From positions 868,001 to 932,000 of the forward strand of contig VWZP01009943.1 of assembly GCA_013396995.1 (NCBI GenBank): a DNA stretch of 64,000 nucleotides, in the 5' to 3' direction. The translations under genes were made by a program, and so were the position numbers. The DNA is from Dicaeum eximium. Lineage: Eukaryota > Chordata > Aves > Passeriformes > Dicaeidae. Each line of letters starts with the position of its first letter. Within the stretch, counting starts at the first letter, position 1. Positions 13,301-24,641 of the stretch are shown in pieces. The notes under the pieces are model-generated. The model saw only the letters and a program-made list of their open reading frames with translations. It did no database searches and was not told where the DNA came from.

Positions 13301-16300
13301 TAGCCTTGCCCTGCAGGAGGAGGAAAGGACTCTTGGAGGCTTGTGAGCTCCAGCCCTCTCCCTGCTTCAGTGTGGGTGCTGGCTGCCTTTAATAGTAGCA
13401 ACACAGAGCATTTCTGTGAGCATCCTTTAAAAATGAGATGCCCTCTGAACTTAGAGCCTGAATTTAGAAGCAGGTTTATCATACAGGCTGGAATAGTGAT
13501 TGGCCCTCCCCAATGCCACCAGGCAAAAGGGAGCTTTCTCTAGATTCAGTAGTGAAAGCTAATAACAAAAAAACAACTACCACCAACCAAAAAAACCACA
13601 CCAAAAACTCAACAAAAATGCCACAGATGGAAAACAACCTGATACTGTAACCTTGTCCTGCCTTGTCACTTGATCAACTTTCATAACCACAGCAGTAATA
13701 GCTTACACAATACAATACTGTACTGTACTGTATTCTATCTTGCAATGCCTTATCTTTTCCATTATAGCCTTGTTCATACTGTCTTCAGTCCTGAATCCAC
13801 TGTCTCTGTCCTGGAAGTGGAGTGGAGCTGCTAGATGTAAGGACACCCCTTACCAGGCCTGATCCTGACCCTGCCACACATGCAGGCTGATGTCCCAACC
13901 TGGCCTTAAGCTGTCCCCATCTTCATGGAGCTGGCTGATGGCTGGGAATAGGGCTGCCAAAAAGGCAGTCAAGGTCTGACACAGGGCTTTAGTGCTGATC
14001 TTCTGGAGATGAGGGTTTAATGACATTGCTGGCAGGTGTGGTGAGGTGCTGGCATCAGTCTGACTGGTTTAGGGTGCTGACCTCAAGGCAGAGGAATGCT
14101 GCCGGCACTACACATTGTGATTACCACCTCAAGGAGGCAGCTCACGAGGCACCACATCTCTGGCTATTTCCCCTGTGTCTCTGCTAGCCTATTCACAACT
14201 CTCTCATTACGGCGCATTTTGAACTCCCTCAGGGATGGGGGTGCAATCCCTCCATGCTGCTGCCTGCAGGGACAGCCATCAGAGGTGATGGTGTGGAGGC
14301 CACAGGGGAATTTCTGAGTCTGCAGGCACATCATCTGTTTGAGAGATGCCATGTCCATGTTCCTCAGTGCATGATAAGGGTCCAGCAGGCACCATGTTCA
14401 GTATTTTTCTCTCTTATATGAGGAAGCAAGCTGCTGGAGGCAGAAGATCTCACTCATCTGGAGTACACATGTGCAAATACTCAATATGAAACTGATGCAG
14501 AGACACATTTTCTCCTCTTTCTCTCTTTTTTTTTTTTTTAAACAGTTTCCTCTTTCTGTTTCTGTCTTAAGGTTCTTTTGCTGCAAATAATCAGGAAGAC
14601 AGCATTTATTTTTACCCACAGACCTCAAATTAAGTTGGATATTTCTGACACCAAACATATGTGTATTTTCCAAAATTTTGTCTTGGAGATGGATATTTAC
14701 ACAACACTCCTCATGATAAAATTCTGCTTTTCTTAAGCAACCTAAAAAAAATGCTCACACGCCATAGAAAAACCTTGAAAGAATGGGGACAGCAGGTGCC
14801 CAACAAGACTAAGTTTGTATTTCTGTGTCCTCAGGTCTGAAACATGCTTGAGAGCAGATGAGATTTGTGTGGCAGATAGGCACACAGTGCCTATCAGTGC
14901 AGTGGGCATGCCAAGCATGGACCCAGACCAATGTGACAAAGCTGGGACACATGGCATAGGTGACTGACGTGGCAAAAGTATTGAGGCTTGTCACGTGTCA
15001 CTGAGTAGCTGGTTGTGAAAGACACTGTTTAAACAAACTGTTGTGTACATTTCCATTTCAGTACCTGTCTGTCCAGATTCTTAATTTTAAAATGCAGCTC
15101 TTAAGCGTATTCGAATGAGTCATTATTTTTGGCCAGCATTGACAGTAACTTGAAAATCTAAACATTCTTGCACTGTACAACCACTGCACTCCATAGATTG
15201 CACAGCAGTTTTTTATATGGGTTGCATCCTATTTCTGCTCTGTCCACACCCTCTTTTCTCTATTTGCATCTGAAAGCTTTCTTTTCCTGTCAGAAAGAGC
15301 TCTCCAACTCCTGCTGGATACATACTTTCCTCCCCTTGGTGCAAAAGTCCTTCTGTATAGTTTCTCTTTGAGCAAATGGTACTACTTAGCATTGATAATT
15401 TGGTTCTTTTAATTTTATACATCAGTGCTTGAAATGGCAATGCGGCTTTTGAGTCTTCACCTTTGAGAGATGAAGCCAGGGCCCACAAAAACCCTTCACA
15501 CCCATGTCTGCTTATTTACGTTTGCCTGTAATAGGGTAACTGTACAACATGGCATTCAATCATTTACAGAGTATTGAAAGAATATTAAAGACATCCTTGG
15601 GTAGGAATTGCCTGATTCTGAGACCAGTCAACCAGAAAGCAATAGTTGGAACCTCTAGTTAGTGTGTCCTGCACTTCCAACAGCAGTTGGAGCAGCCCAC
15701 CTCTGAGAAAATAAGTTGATGAAATTATTGAGAATATCTCAATCTTCTCAGTTTAAGTCCCAAGTGTTCAAATAAGTCTGTGAAAGAGAGGGGGAGCAGG
15801 ATGAAAGAGAAGAGATTTGTGGTGGCCATTCTCAGGGAAGAGAATACAAGGGACACTGAACCACCTGAGGTATGAAAAGTGTACCCAGATGCAGGTGGGA
15901 TATAAGCCCTGGAGTGAGGGAGGGCTTGGAGACAGTAAATAGAGAGATGATAAGGGGTCACACCATCATCCTGTGGGCAAGAGAAAGGCAGGAATGCAGA
16001 AGTATCTGGGATGTGCCAGGATTTTGATCTTGAGGTAACCATAAGGCATACAGCCTGGTACTTCCATGCTTTGACTTTGGTAGAATAAAAGCCATGCAGC
16101 TATCATCTCTTTTGATACCACAGAGAAAAAACCAATCTCCCTTCCTTGGAAATGACCCTTGCCAATTCTCTCCCTGTCCTGCTTAATCAGCTCTCTGTAA
16201 GCCAGCAGCTGAAACAATCTTTTTCCTCCAACAATGAACCACTCTTCACATTTTCAATTTTTAGTGTAAAGAGAAGCATGAAGTCTGCATATCATTCAGA

Positions 16301-19300
16301 GTGTGGAACATGAGCTTTAGCAGGTCCCCACAGCCTCAGTGTGACTTGCAGTGAGAAATCACCTTCCATATAAGCAGCAGTTAAATAATAATCTTTCAAA
16401 TAAGCAGCAGTTGCCAATGATGGAATGGAAAAAGAACTGCAATTACATGGTAGACAGTAATAGCCTTATTGTTACATTTCCCTCCATTTAAAGAACAAAA
16501 ATATGATTAAGAAACACCACCTTTCAATACTCATTATTTGGGCAGCCTGGCAAATGTATAAGCAACAAGTGGGTGACTATGCAACACAAAAATGTGGACT
16601 TCTGACAGGAATTTCTTGCTCTTCAGAGGAAGCAGCCTAATGCTGCCACTAATTACCAGGACACCAGAAACAAGGGGTTGTTAATGGAACTTAAAATCGC
16701 CATGTAAATTGGAAGGTGGTGCCTTTAAAAAGGAGGTTTTAAATATTCCCTAGGAAGAATTGACTGTGAAGTCCAGGATGACAGAAATAAAGTAAGAAAT
16801 AACCCATGGTGAAAGATCAGGGATTTTAGTATTTAATAAAAAATCAGGTGTCAGCTAAGGTGGTAATGAACTCTACATCATGGAGAGGGAGAAAGGAAAT
16901 ATAATACAAATTTCAGGCCTGTTTAAAATAAACATAATGACAAACTATTTCAGACAGGGTACTTCCAATTGATAGAAGGATGGGAAAGCTATCAATGACA
17001 CTTAGGAGAATTAATTTGGAATTCTGGTCATCTATGTTCAAGAAAGAAGAATTGCCATGGGAACCAATGCAGAGAAAGACTTCAAGACCAGTCAGGAGAC
17101 AAAAAAAAAAATCACTGAAGCCCAGATCCATGCTGCCCAACTTCAGGCACTTCACAAAGACACAAAATAGGAGCACAGTCACCAGGGTCTCCTGTAGTCA
17201 ATGGAAGGAGATGCGCACCTTCAGTCATTCAGCCTACCTAAGTTCTGACTTGGCTTCTAAATTAGATGATTTATTTAAATACTCTAACTACAAAGGGAGC
17301 ATATTCCTCTAGGGAATGTGCATGACAACCGGAAAAACAGAAGGTCAGAAAGTAACCAGCTGCTCACAGAAGTGTAAACATCACAGAAGGGGTCAAGGTG
17401 AGGTTAAGCAGCAAGGCAAACTTATATGTGCCAGGCACAAATAATTTTTTTAATAAACGGAAGGCTGATCTTTGGAAACAGCTTTCCATATGTAGATGGG
17501 GGGAATAAGATTCTTGCCTAGAATTAAAATGCAGCTGAATGTGTTCATTTAAGAGGCTATATGATGAACATCCCTGAAAGAGCAAATACTTGGACTGGCA
17601 GATACAAAAAGTTCCTTTCTCATCTGTTTCACTATGCTGTTTTATTTGGATTTTTTGTTACTGAATACAAATATGACTAATCCTTTATGCTGGCATAAAA
17701 GGGACTTCTTGTAAAATTACATGTGTTTTGAAAAAGAATTATTGGAAGGTGCTGCTGCCTTGTCGTTCTCCATCTGCATCAAGGGGAAGGACTGAAAAAT
17801 CTGTTTCCTGGGACCAGAATTGCTCAAGACCAAAACAAAAAACAGCTACAGCTGAGCAACTGACCTACACTCAGCAACCTGAGCAAAATGCTTGCTGCCC
17901 CAAGGCAAGGGAGGCCAGGTTTCCTAAGCGATGGGCAAATGCATGGCAAGGTGCTGTTTGGAAGGAGCAGAACTGCTATCAGTACGCTCCCAGTTGTCAC
18001 TGGAACAGGCAGCATGCACAGTAGGGTGTACAACAAATGGCAAGTTAGGCAAGTTAGTGTCTTTCCAGTTTATGCTTGTTGCAGCAATGCAAACTCATTG
18101 TCTATGGGCCAGCCCCACGTACCAGCCTGAAGTGCTTGAAGCATGCAGTTAAAAGTGTCCCAGCAAATACAAACACGGAGCAGTATCGATGGCAGGTGTG
18201 CACTGCCAATAGGGTGGGAGAGCACAGCCAAAGGCCTGGCAAACGGGCAGAAGAGGACATGGGAATGTAAGCGTAGAAGGATTTTGGCAGGAGCGTTGGC
18301 AGAAATGAGACTGGAGCATTGTCTCCTGCTATTTAATCTTTCCTAATCTTCAATGGAATGACCCTCTCTGCATGTTGACAAAAAATAATGTGGCAGAAAC
18401 AGAGAAATATCAGATTCTCATACACTGATATTGGCTAACCAGTTGGGTCAACAGCATTCTAATGCAATAGCAATGTGTGCTAAAAGAAACAAGATGTATA
18501 CTCCTTATCATTGTATTGCTTGCTGCAGAATGGCTGTGTCACAGTCCCCTAATGCTACACAACCCTGGTATTTTGAAAATAACTTGGAAGGATGAAAGTA
18601 ATTTTGAATTTTATGTTTAAACCTGAGCCTGTGTCTAAAATTATGTATGTATTTCATTTCAGAATAGCAGAAAGTAGCTGCTTTCCTGGGTAATTCTTAG
18701 TATGAACTTAGTGGTTGATATTAGGAAACACAAAATTTTGCAAAAGACAGAGAACCAAGTGAAGCAAGACACAAACTGACAACACACAAGGCCTTAAGAG
18801 GCCTGAAATACATGATTTTACAACAGTTTTACAATAGCAATTACATTCATTATTCAAAGTAATTTGTTTGCTACAGCTTGCCCCACAAGAAACATTAAAT
18901 TAGAGACAGATATAGAGTCATGTACGTTTCTTGTTTAAAAAAATGTGTTAATCCTTATTTCAACAAAATCTTATTAACTATTGCAAAATGTTTGCAAGGG
19001 TTTATGTTTGTCAGAGTCTTATCTTTCTTTCTCCATGGGGTCACAGTTGCTCTGTAATGCTGTTACTGTTAAGGATAATGTTTGTGGTCAGTTGCTATTG
19101 GCAGTGACAGTCAAAGTTCAGGCAACCAAATTTAGACAGGAAATTAATAATGGCATACGTACCAGAGAGCCTAAGTATGCATTGTTTCTTCATGACTTAC
19201 CAGGAAAAATTCTTACTGCGGTCCAAGGAAGCTTGGTATGAATAAATCATACACATCATATATATGGAGTGAAGGATCTGCCTCAGAAAATGGAGGTAAG

Positions 19301-22300
19301 TATCAGTATAACCTTGATAAAAAGAGACAAAATATCAGGACTATGAATGCAGCTGAAACCCCCTGCTGTGGAAAGCCAGAGTAGTGTGCCACTGAGGATA
19401 TGCTCAGCTGTATAAATACACAGTGTTTCATAAAATCCACATATACTCTACTGCAGAAATTCACTCTACTGTGAATATTAAAAGGATTGTAAATTTGAGC
19501 GCAATATATGCCTCTAGCACCATACATATAGTATGAACAGTACCAAGGCTGTGGATTTATCTGTGACCACTGAGCACTTACCTGATTTGCAGAGTCATAC
19601 CTCTGTCAGCAGGCAGGCTTGCTAAATCCATCTGCTCACCATAAATAATTGAACTTCTTTCCTGACTGCTTTCTTTTTCCTTCAAAATGTACTCTGTGTG
19701 TCCATACACACAGGGCTGCCAAATTTAGGGAAAAAGGTATGAGCTGGTTTTATACCACCTTACAGCTTTGGACTTAGCCACTGATAGACATCATGAGCTT
19801 CCCTCAGTGTCTGAGGTTAATCCATCAGCTAAGACCAAAATTCCCTCAGGAACTAATAATAGTGACTCTAGCAGTGAGCCTGCCATCACATTTATTTTAT
19901 TCTGGACTTGGGGTTCTTGGACGTGCTTGGACCACAACTGATTAGGCTTCCAAAATATAAGTAAGAAGACAAGAGGTAAATAATGCAAGAAATATGAAAA
20001 GACCTCCAACACAGATAGTGTGCATTTTTTGTCACAGTGTAATACTCCCGAAATATTATATCAGGAACTGCTTCGCCCTCCAATATGTGTTTCAGCATTC
20101 AAAGGGAAAACAACTACAGCTCTTGGCTACTGCTGCTCATTAAAAATTCATGTCACTTGCAATCCCTATCTCAGAAATAAGAGGAGTTCTGTGACAACTG
20201 ATCAGATAAGTTGTGCATGTACACCTGGAAGTACATGCATTCATCTGAGCACCCTCCCAGTGAAGACCTGACATAAGCTTTCCCTTCTAAGCCTTATTTT
20301 TTCTCTCAAGACGCAAGACAGGGTGCTCTACCCATGCAAAGGATGTGAATGAGTTCCTTCTGCCTGCAGTCAAGTCAGCACCCCCAAGCAAGCATTCCTG
20401 TGTAGCAACTGTAGCCAGAATCGAGGGGGCTGAGGCTGTAATTTATCATAGGCAATTTATTTTCAGCAGTGTGACTACATGTCAGTGCTGACAGCATTTG
20501 TAGCATTAAGTGTTCCAGAGAGAGGAACATGGCACTGCTTGGAGGCACACACTCTGAAGGCCTGTCAGTCCTGGTAGGTCACTAAAAACACAGGCATTTT
20601 GCAATATTTGTTCAGGGAATGCCTTAGCATGGCTCATTTTCCAGGTTTGGATGAGCTCTGGATTCTCTTCTGAGCTCAGTCATGTCTTAAGGACCAGCAG
20701 AAAGGAAGAGGAAAAGCAAAAGAATTTTGTATGCCAAGATAACAAGAGCATTGTGTCAAAAGAGGAGGAAAATACACCCATATGAATCAAGGATCTGTAT
20801 GATTCCCTCAATTCTGTCTTCTTTACAACATTTAATGGTTTACAGAGAGTATGTCTGGCCATGCCTCTAGTTGGTCATAAACTATGATGGTTTACACGTC
20901 TTTAAAATAAACTCCGTCACACAAATACTAAGCCACATAAACTGAGTCAGTCACATATGTATGTCCCTCAGCTGGGGTGAAGCTCTTAATTAGACCTTTT
21001 CTTGGGGCCTTAGTCAGCATTAAGCTGCCTGTGCACAAAGGCAGCTCTGCTGTGGTGCAGCCGAGTGACCTTGGATTAGAGTGCTGCGTGAAAAAGAGCT
21101 ATAAGAATTGAGGGCCACCTACTTTGCTTAAGAGCTGTGCCTACATTGAAGCACTCTCCCTTAGGCCTTGCCTCAGCTATGTTATGGGTACGACTGTGCC
21201 TGGCCACACACACTGATCCAGACCCTGACCCAACTGAGAGGATCTTGGATCCTTCCCATTGCTGTGGGCTTGTCTAATGATGACCGGACTGGTGGCTTGC
21301 TGGCCCTGGTTATTGTCACCAAACCTGATTCTGACCCTGACTCGCTTTTCTGGCTTGGCCTCACAGCTCCTTGTCACTGTGTTCACTGGCATGGTTACTG
21401 GCGATCTGTACTCTTGGCTGAACTTCTAGCCACCACCAGCACTGCTTTACTATTCTTGTTTGGGTGCTATGGTACTTGCTAGTGAAGCCACTGTCATGCA
21501 TGCCTTACTATCACCCTCCACTCCCAACTTGCCCTGCTACTCCATAAAACACTTTTCTCCAAAGGGTGTCACCTCTCACCTACCACTGGTACCATTGGTG
21601 CCACTGGGACTGTGACACTCCTAACAGCAGTAGTTTTAGCACAAGCCAGACAATAGGAACATGGATTGCTGACACCATGTGACTCTCCTTTTAGCCAAAG
21701 ATTTTTGTTAGAAAGCTGTCTTGAGCCAGCCTACTGGCGCCATGCATTCCTGCCAATAGGATAAATCAGGAGAGTGGGCAAGAAGTCGGCAATCAAGACA
21801 AAGAGTCTGTTCTGTCACAGACAGACAGCAAAACTAAGCAGTGATACACGACTCCTCTTGTGTGACCTCACCTAACTGTTGGTCAAATAACCAGGGAATC
21901 TCAGTAACCTGGAGACACAGCACAAGTAAAATGCAAAGTGGTCACAAACTCAAAGTAGTCACAAGTTGTCACCTTTTCTAATTTATTCCAGTTGTCTAAA
22001 TCTGGCATTTCATATTTTATCTATTGATTTTCCCACCTCATCTGCAGCATTCTTTCCTCTCCCTCCCAGGGCGCTAGCTCCACCTCTCCTGGCGGGACAA
22101 TCTTCAAGTATACAAGGGCTACAACACTTAATTCTTCCAAGTCCACCATGAGGTACCACTGGTGTTGCACCTGAGCTGCCACATGGACATGCACAGTTTG
22201 GCACATTATTCCGACTGTCACAGCTGCAAGGATTTCAGCATTAAACTAAATCCTTGCTGGCAGCCTCAGATGGCAGTTGTGAGGCAGGGCTATAAGCTGG

Positions 22301-23365
22301 AAGGCAGAAATTTCAATTCTGTTGAGGGCAGTCAGCCTGCACCCTGAAATCAATCTGTATATTACAAGGGTTAACTTACAGGAAATTGTCAGGACACGGC
22401 TGCTCTCGCTCAAATAGTGTTGGCATCTTGCAGCTCAAACACTCCCACCATACAAGTTTGCTTGGCTCCTACTGGGTGTTGTAGTATGTCCAGTGCTGTT
22501 CCCTTGTTCTAATATTGTCTTGTGTACCCAAGAGTAGTTCTGCCTTCCGTATTTAATTGCCACTCCTTTGCCAACTTACCTGGAAGGCTGTCCTTTGCTC
22601 TAACATTTCATCCTGAGGGAGAAAAACTAGTGCCCTTGAGACATGTACGTGTTGTCCTGCATAGATACAGTACATACTGACTTCTGTCTCTGCTCTGCTC
22701 TTCTTAAACAGGATGCTAAAAGATCTGGCTAAGCCTTTTCAGAAATTTGAACCTCCCGTGCCCAGGGAATTGTTCACCAGGAGTCACACACTGCACAACA
22801 ATGGAAAACATCGGGCTCAGGTACAGCCAGCTACCATTTTCTAGAAATAGACACTTCTAGCATTTCCTGACCCAGCATGCACAAACAGGTCAATAACCCC
22901 TTTGTTTTTCACATGGCATATATAGACAATTGTTATGGAAGTTTACCTTTCTGGAAGTCAGTGCAAATACATTTTGACCACAACAGAATTCAAACAGTAT
23001 AAACGCAATTGTGATTATGTAACCTTTCAGCAAGTTCTGCAAAACGGCCTTCCCTTCCTCAAACACTGCAGTTCTGATACGGCCTATTAGTGAACATTCA
23101 CAAACATTCAGAGCAGAAACATAAACCAATCTCTGTTTGGTGGACAGGAAAACTATTGTATTTCTATTAATTGTTTTTTTAGTTATTTATTTGACATTTA
23201 GCAGAGAACATTAAAAATAATTTTGGATTAAAAACCATAAAATACAAGTCTCTAAACTGGAAGATATAATCAACAAAACTCATTTCTGCATTGGAAGAAA
23301 ATCTGCTATGAAGGAGTAAGGCATCTATCCTGCATATCTGTTTTTAAGTCAGAAGGCACATTGTG
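10399..23365. other. intergenic DNA, no gene seen
   Basis: About 13 kb of largely AT-rich DNA with scattered short open frames on both strands. The longest, 11529-11861 on + and 16980-17312 on +, show no domain, signal peptide or family resemblance. The segment at about 21.17-21.6 kb is richer in GC and holds repeated CTGACC-type words. It could be an old repeat, but I cannot name the family. A/C-rich low-complexity DNA lies at about 13560-13620. Confidence 0.5.
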
Positions 23366-23836
23366 GTTCTGGGCTCCTCAGTATAAGAAAGACAAGGAGC
23401 TACTGGAGAGGGTCCAGTGGAGGCTCACAAAGATCATTTGGGGTCTGGAGCGTCTCTTTCATGAGGAGAGACTGGAAGTGGGCCTGTTCAGTCTGAAGAA
23501 CACTGCGAGGGGATCTCATTAATGGCTGCAAGTATTTCAAGGTGCCAAGAGGAAGGTGCCAGACTCTTTCCAGTGGTGCCCAGTGACAGGATGACGAGCA
23601 GTGGCCCTACACTAACACACAAGGAGTTCCCCCTCGACACGAGGAAGAACTTTACAGTGGCAGAGCACTGAACAGGCTGCCCGGGGAGATCGTGGATTCT
23701 CCCTTCTGGGGATATTCAAACCCCACCCGGACACGTTCCTGTGCCACCTGCTCCAGGCAGCCCTGCCTTGGCAGGGGCTTGGACTGGATGATCACCAGAG
23801 GTGCCTCCTAAACCAAATCGTTCTGTGATTTTGTGA
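23366..23836 (+). mobile_element. CR1 LINE, 5'-truncated, 3' end on + strand
   Basis: The sequence follows the avian CR1 3' region. It runs through the segment that codes for the end of the reverse transcriptase, then through the typical gaagaactt and ggctgcccgggga words (about 23643-23690) and the gggcttggactggatgatc word (about 23775-23795). It ends in a ttctgtgattttgtga terminus. The copy is 5'-truncated like most CR1 copies, and frame damage removes any coding capacity. Its 3' end lies only some 30 bases from the CpG-rich DNA of the IFRD1 promoter region. Confidence 0.9.
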
Positions 23837-23990
23837 GCCCTGCCGGCATTCCCCGCCTACACGGCGAGCAGTGCAAGCGACCCCGCACACCCACACAGCT
23901 GCGCACGGCCCAGCCCAGCTTGCCCTTCCCACTGCCGAGGAGAAGCCGAGCGGAGCCGGCACGGAGCGCCGGCCGGGCCCCCTTTGTCCC

Positions 23991-24067
23991 CCGCCCCTCA
24001 CGGCCCCTCACGGCCCCTCACGGCCCCTCACGGCCCCTCACGGCCCCTCACGGCCCCTCACGGCCCC
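23991..24067 (+). repeat. 10-bp GC-rich promoter minisatellite, cut by an assembly gap
   Basis: One variant unit (23991-24000) is followed by six identical 10-base units of CGGCCCCTCA (24001-24060) and a partial unit up to the run of N. The array lies roughly 250-330 bases upstream of the inferred IFRD1 start of transcription. Because the gap begins inside the array, the true copy number is unknown. Confidence 0.95.
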
Positions 24068-24132
24068 NNNNNNNNNNNNNNNNNNNNNNNNNNNNNNNNN
24101 NNNNNNNNNNNNNNNNNNNNNNNNNNNNNNNN
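24068..24132. other. assembly gap (65 N)
   Basis: A run of 65 unknown bases sits between the CGGCCCCTCA array and the proximal IFRD1 promoter. The sequence on both sides is extremely GC-rich, the usual reason for dropout in short-read bird assemblies. The length may be an estimate rather than a measurement. Confidence 0.99.
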
Positions 24133-24208
24133 GCGCGACGCGCGAGGCGCCTCTGACGTCCGAGCCCCGCCACTGGGCAGCGGCGCTCGCGCGTCACGAG
24201 CTCGCGCC

Positions 24209-24219
24209 GCTGAGTCAGC
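24209..24219. promoter_or_regulatory. AP-1 / MARE-type palindrome GCTGAGTCAGC
   Basis: An 11-base perfect palindrome around TGAGTCA is a consensus TPA-response element with the GC flanks preferred by MAF and NRF2-small MAF dimers. It lies about 75 bases upstream of the TATA box. It is a plausible link to phorbol-ester, growth-factor or oxidative-stress induction of IFRD1. Confidence 0.7.
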
Positions 24220-24243
24220 GGCCCACCGTCGCAACGCCGGGCC

Positions 24244-24248
24244 ATTGG
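24244..24248 (-). promoter_or_regulatory. inverted CCAAT box (NF-Y type)
   Basis: ATTGG reads CCAAT on the minus strand within AGCCAATGGC, which agrees with the extended NF-Y consensus. It stands about 45 bases upstream of the TATA box, in the usual range for NF-Y. Confidence 0.7.
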
Positions 24249-24265
24249 CTGCAGCGGCGCGGGGC

Positions 24266-24275
24266 CCCGCCCCCG
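24266..24275 (-). promoter_or_regulatory. GC box (Sp1 type)
   Basis: CCCCGCCCCC reads GGGGGCGGGG on the minus strand, a full GC box lying between the CCAAT box and the TATA box. Confidence 0.65.
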
Positions 24276-24289
24276 CAGCTCGGTGGGGC

Positions 24290-24296
24290 TATAAAA
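24290..24296 (+). promoter_or_regulatory. TATA box of IFRD1
   Basis: TATAAAA in the context GGGCTATAAAAGTGG sits inside a CpG island. It predicts a transcript start about 25-32 bases downstream, near 24320. That leaves an about 275-base 5' leader before the main ATG. Confidence 0.8.
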
Positions 24297-24350
24297 GTGG
24301 CTCTGGCGCCCCCTCCGCGCCTCTAGCCCCGGGTGTCTGAGAGGAGAAAG

Positions 24351-24509
24351 ATGCATCGACTCCGCTCACGGGCCACCACGGGGATTTCTGCCTTTGCCGC
24401 CGGTTCGCCCTCCGCCTGCTCTCGCCAATCACCCCCGCTGCCCCGGCCCGAGAAGTCAGCCTCGCAAAGGCGTTGGAGTAAAAAGCGCTCCTGCTCTTCC
24501 ATCGGCTGA
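24351..24509 (+). CDS. upstream ORF in the IFRD1 5' leader, 52 codons
   Basis: The only ATG between the inferred transcript start and the main ATG opens a frame of 52 codons that begins MHRLRSRATTG and stops with TGA at 24507-24509. The context is good, with A at -3. It ends 86 bases before the IFRD1 ATG and is in a different frame, so it does not extend the protein. Mammalian IFRD1 mRNA is known to carry an upstream ORF that lowers its stability and is bypassed when eIF2alpha is phosphorylated. From memory that frame is also about 52 codons. The basic, Ser/Arg-rich product has no recognised domain. It may act through its translation rather than as a peptide. Confidence 0.8.
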   Translation: MHRLRSRATTGISAFAAGSPSACSRQSPPLPRPEKSASQRRWSKKRSCSSIG

Positions 24510-24524
24510 TTGTCGCTGATTCCC

Positions 24525-24542
24525 GGGCGGGGGGGAGCAGGG
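24525..24542 (+). promoter_or_regulatory. G-quadruplex motif between upstream ORF and main ATG
   Basis: Four runs of at least three G with loops of 1, 1 and 4 bases satisfy the strict G3N1-7 rule. On the mRNA it lies 15 bases after the upstream ORF stop and 53 bases before the IFRD1 start codon. It could slow scanning or reinitiating ribosomes. Folding in the cell is inference. Confidence 0.55.
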
Positions 24543-24595
24543 AGACCGAGACCCGGAGAGGGCCCGCGGGAGCCGAGCCGAGCGCCGCTGCGACC

Positions 24596-24641
24596 ATGCC
24601 CAAGCCTAAGAAGCGGGGGAGCAACCACCAGCGCGGAGCCG
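24596..24641 (+). CDS. IFRD1: IFRD1 coding exon 1
   Basis: Codes for residues 1-15 plus one base (phase 1 exit), MPKPKKRGSNHQRGA. The donor is G|GTGAGT. It is much shorter than in human, where this exon adds a Gly/Ala-rich run. Confidence 0.95.

Larger units (their letters stand above)
24133..24320 (+). promoter_or_regulatory. IFRD1 proximal promoter
   Basis: This segment lies directly upstream of the inferred transcript start at about 24320. In order it holds a CRE-like TGACGTCC (24154-24161), an AP-1/MARE-type palindrome (24209-24219), an inverted CCAAT box (24244-24248), an inverted GC box (24266-24275) and a TATA box (24290-24296). IFRD1 is known as TPA-induced sequence 7, an immediate-early gene, so an AP-1 site in its promoter is expected. 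Binding is inferred from motifs only. Confidence 0.75.

Noticed and set aside
1..23365. 3' exons of ZNF277, the human upstream neighbour
   Set aside because: I found no Cys2His2 spacing or zinc-finger-like exon. The gene probably lies outside the window.
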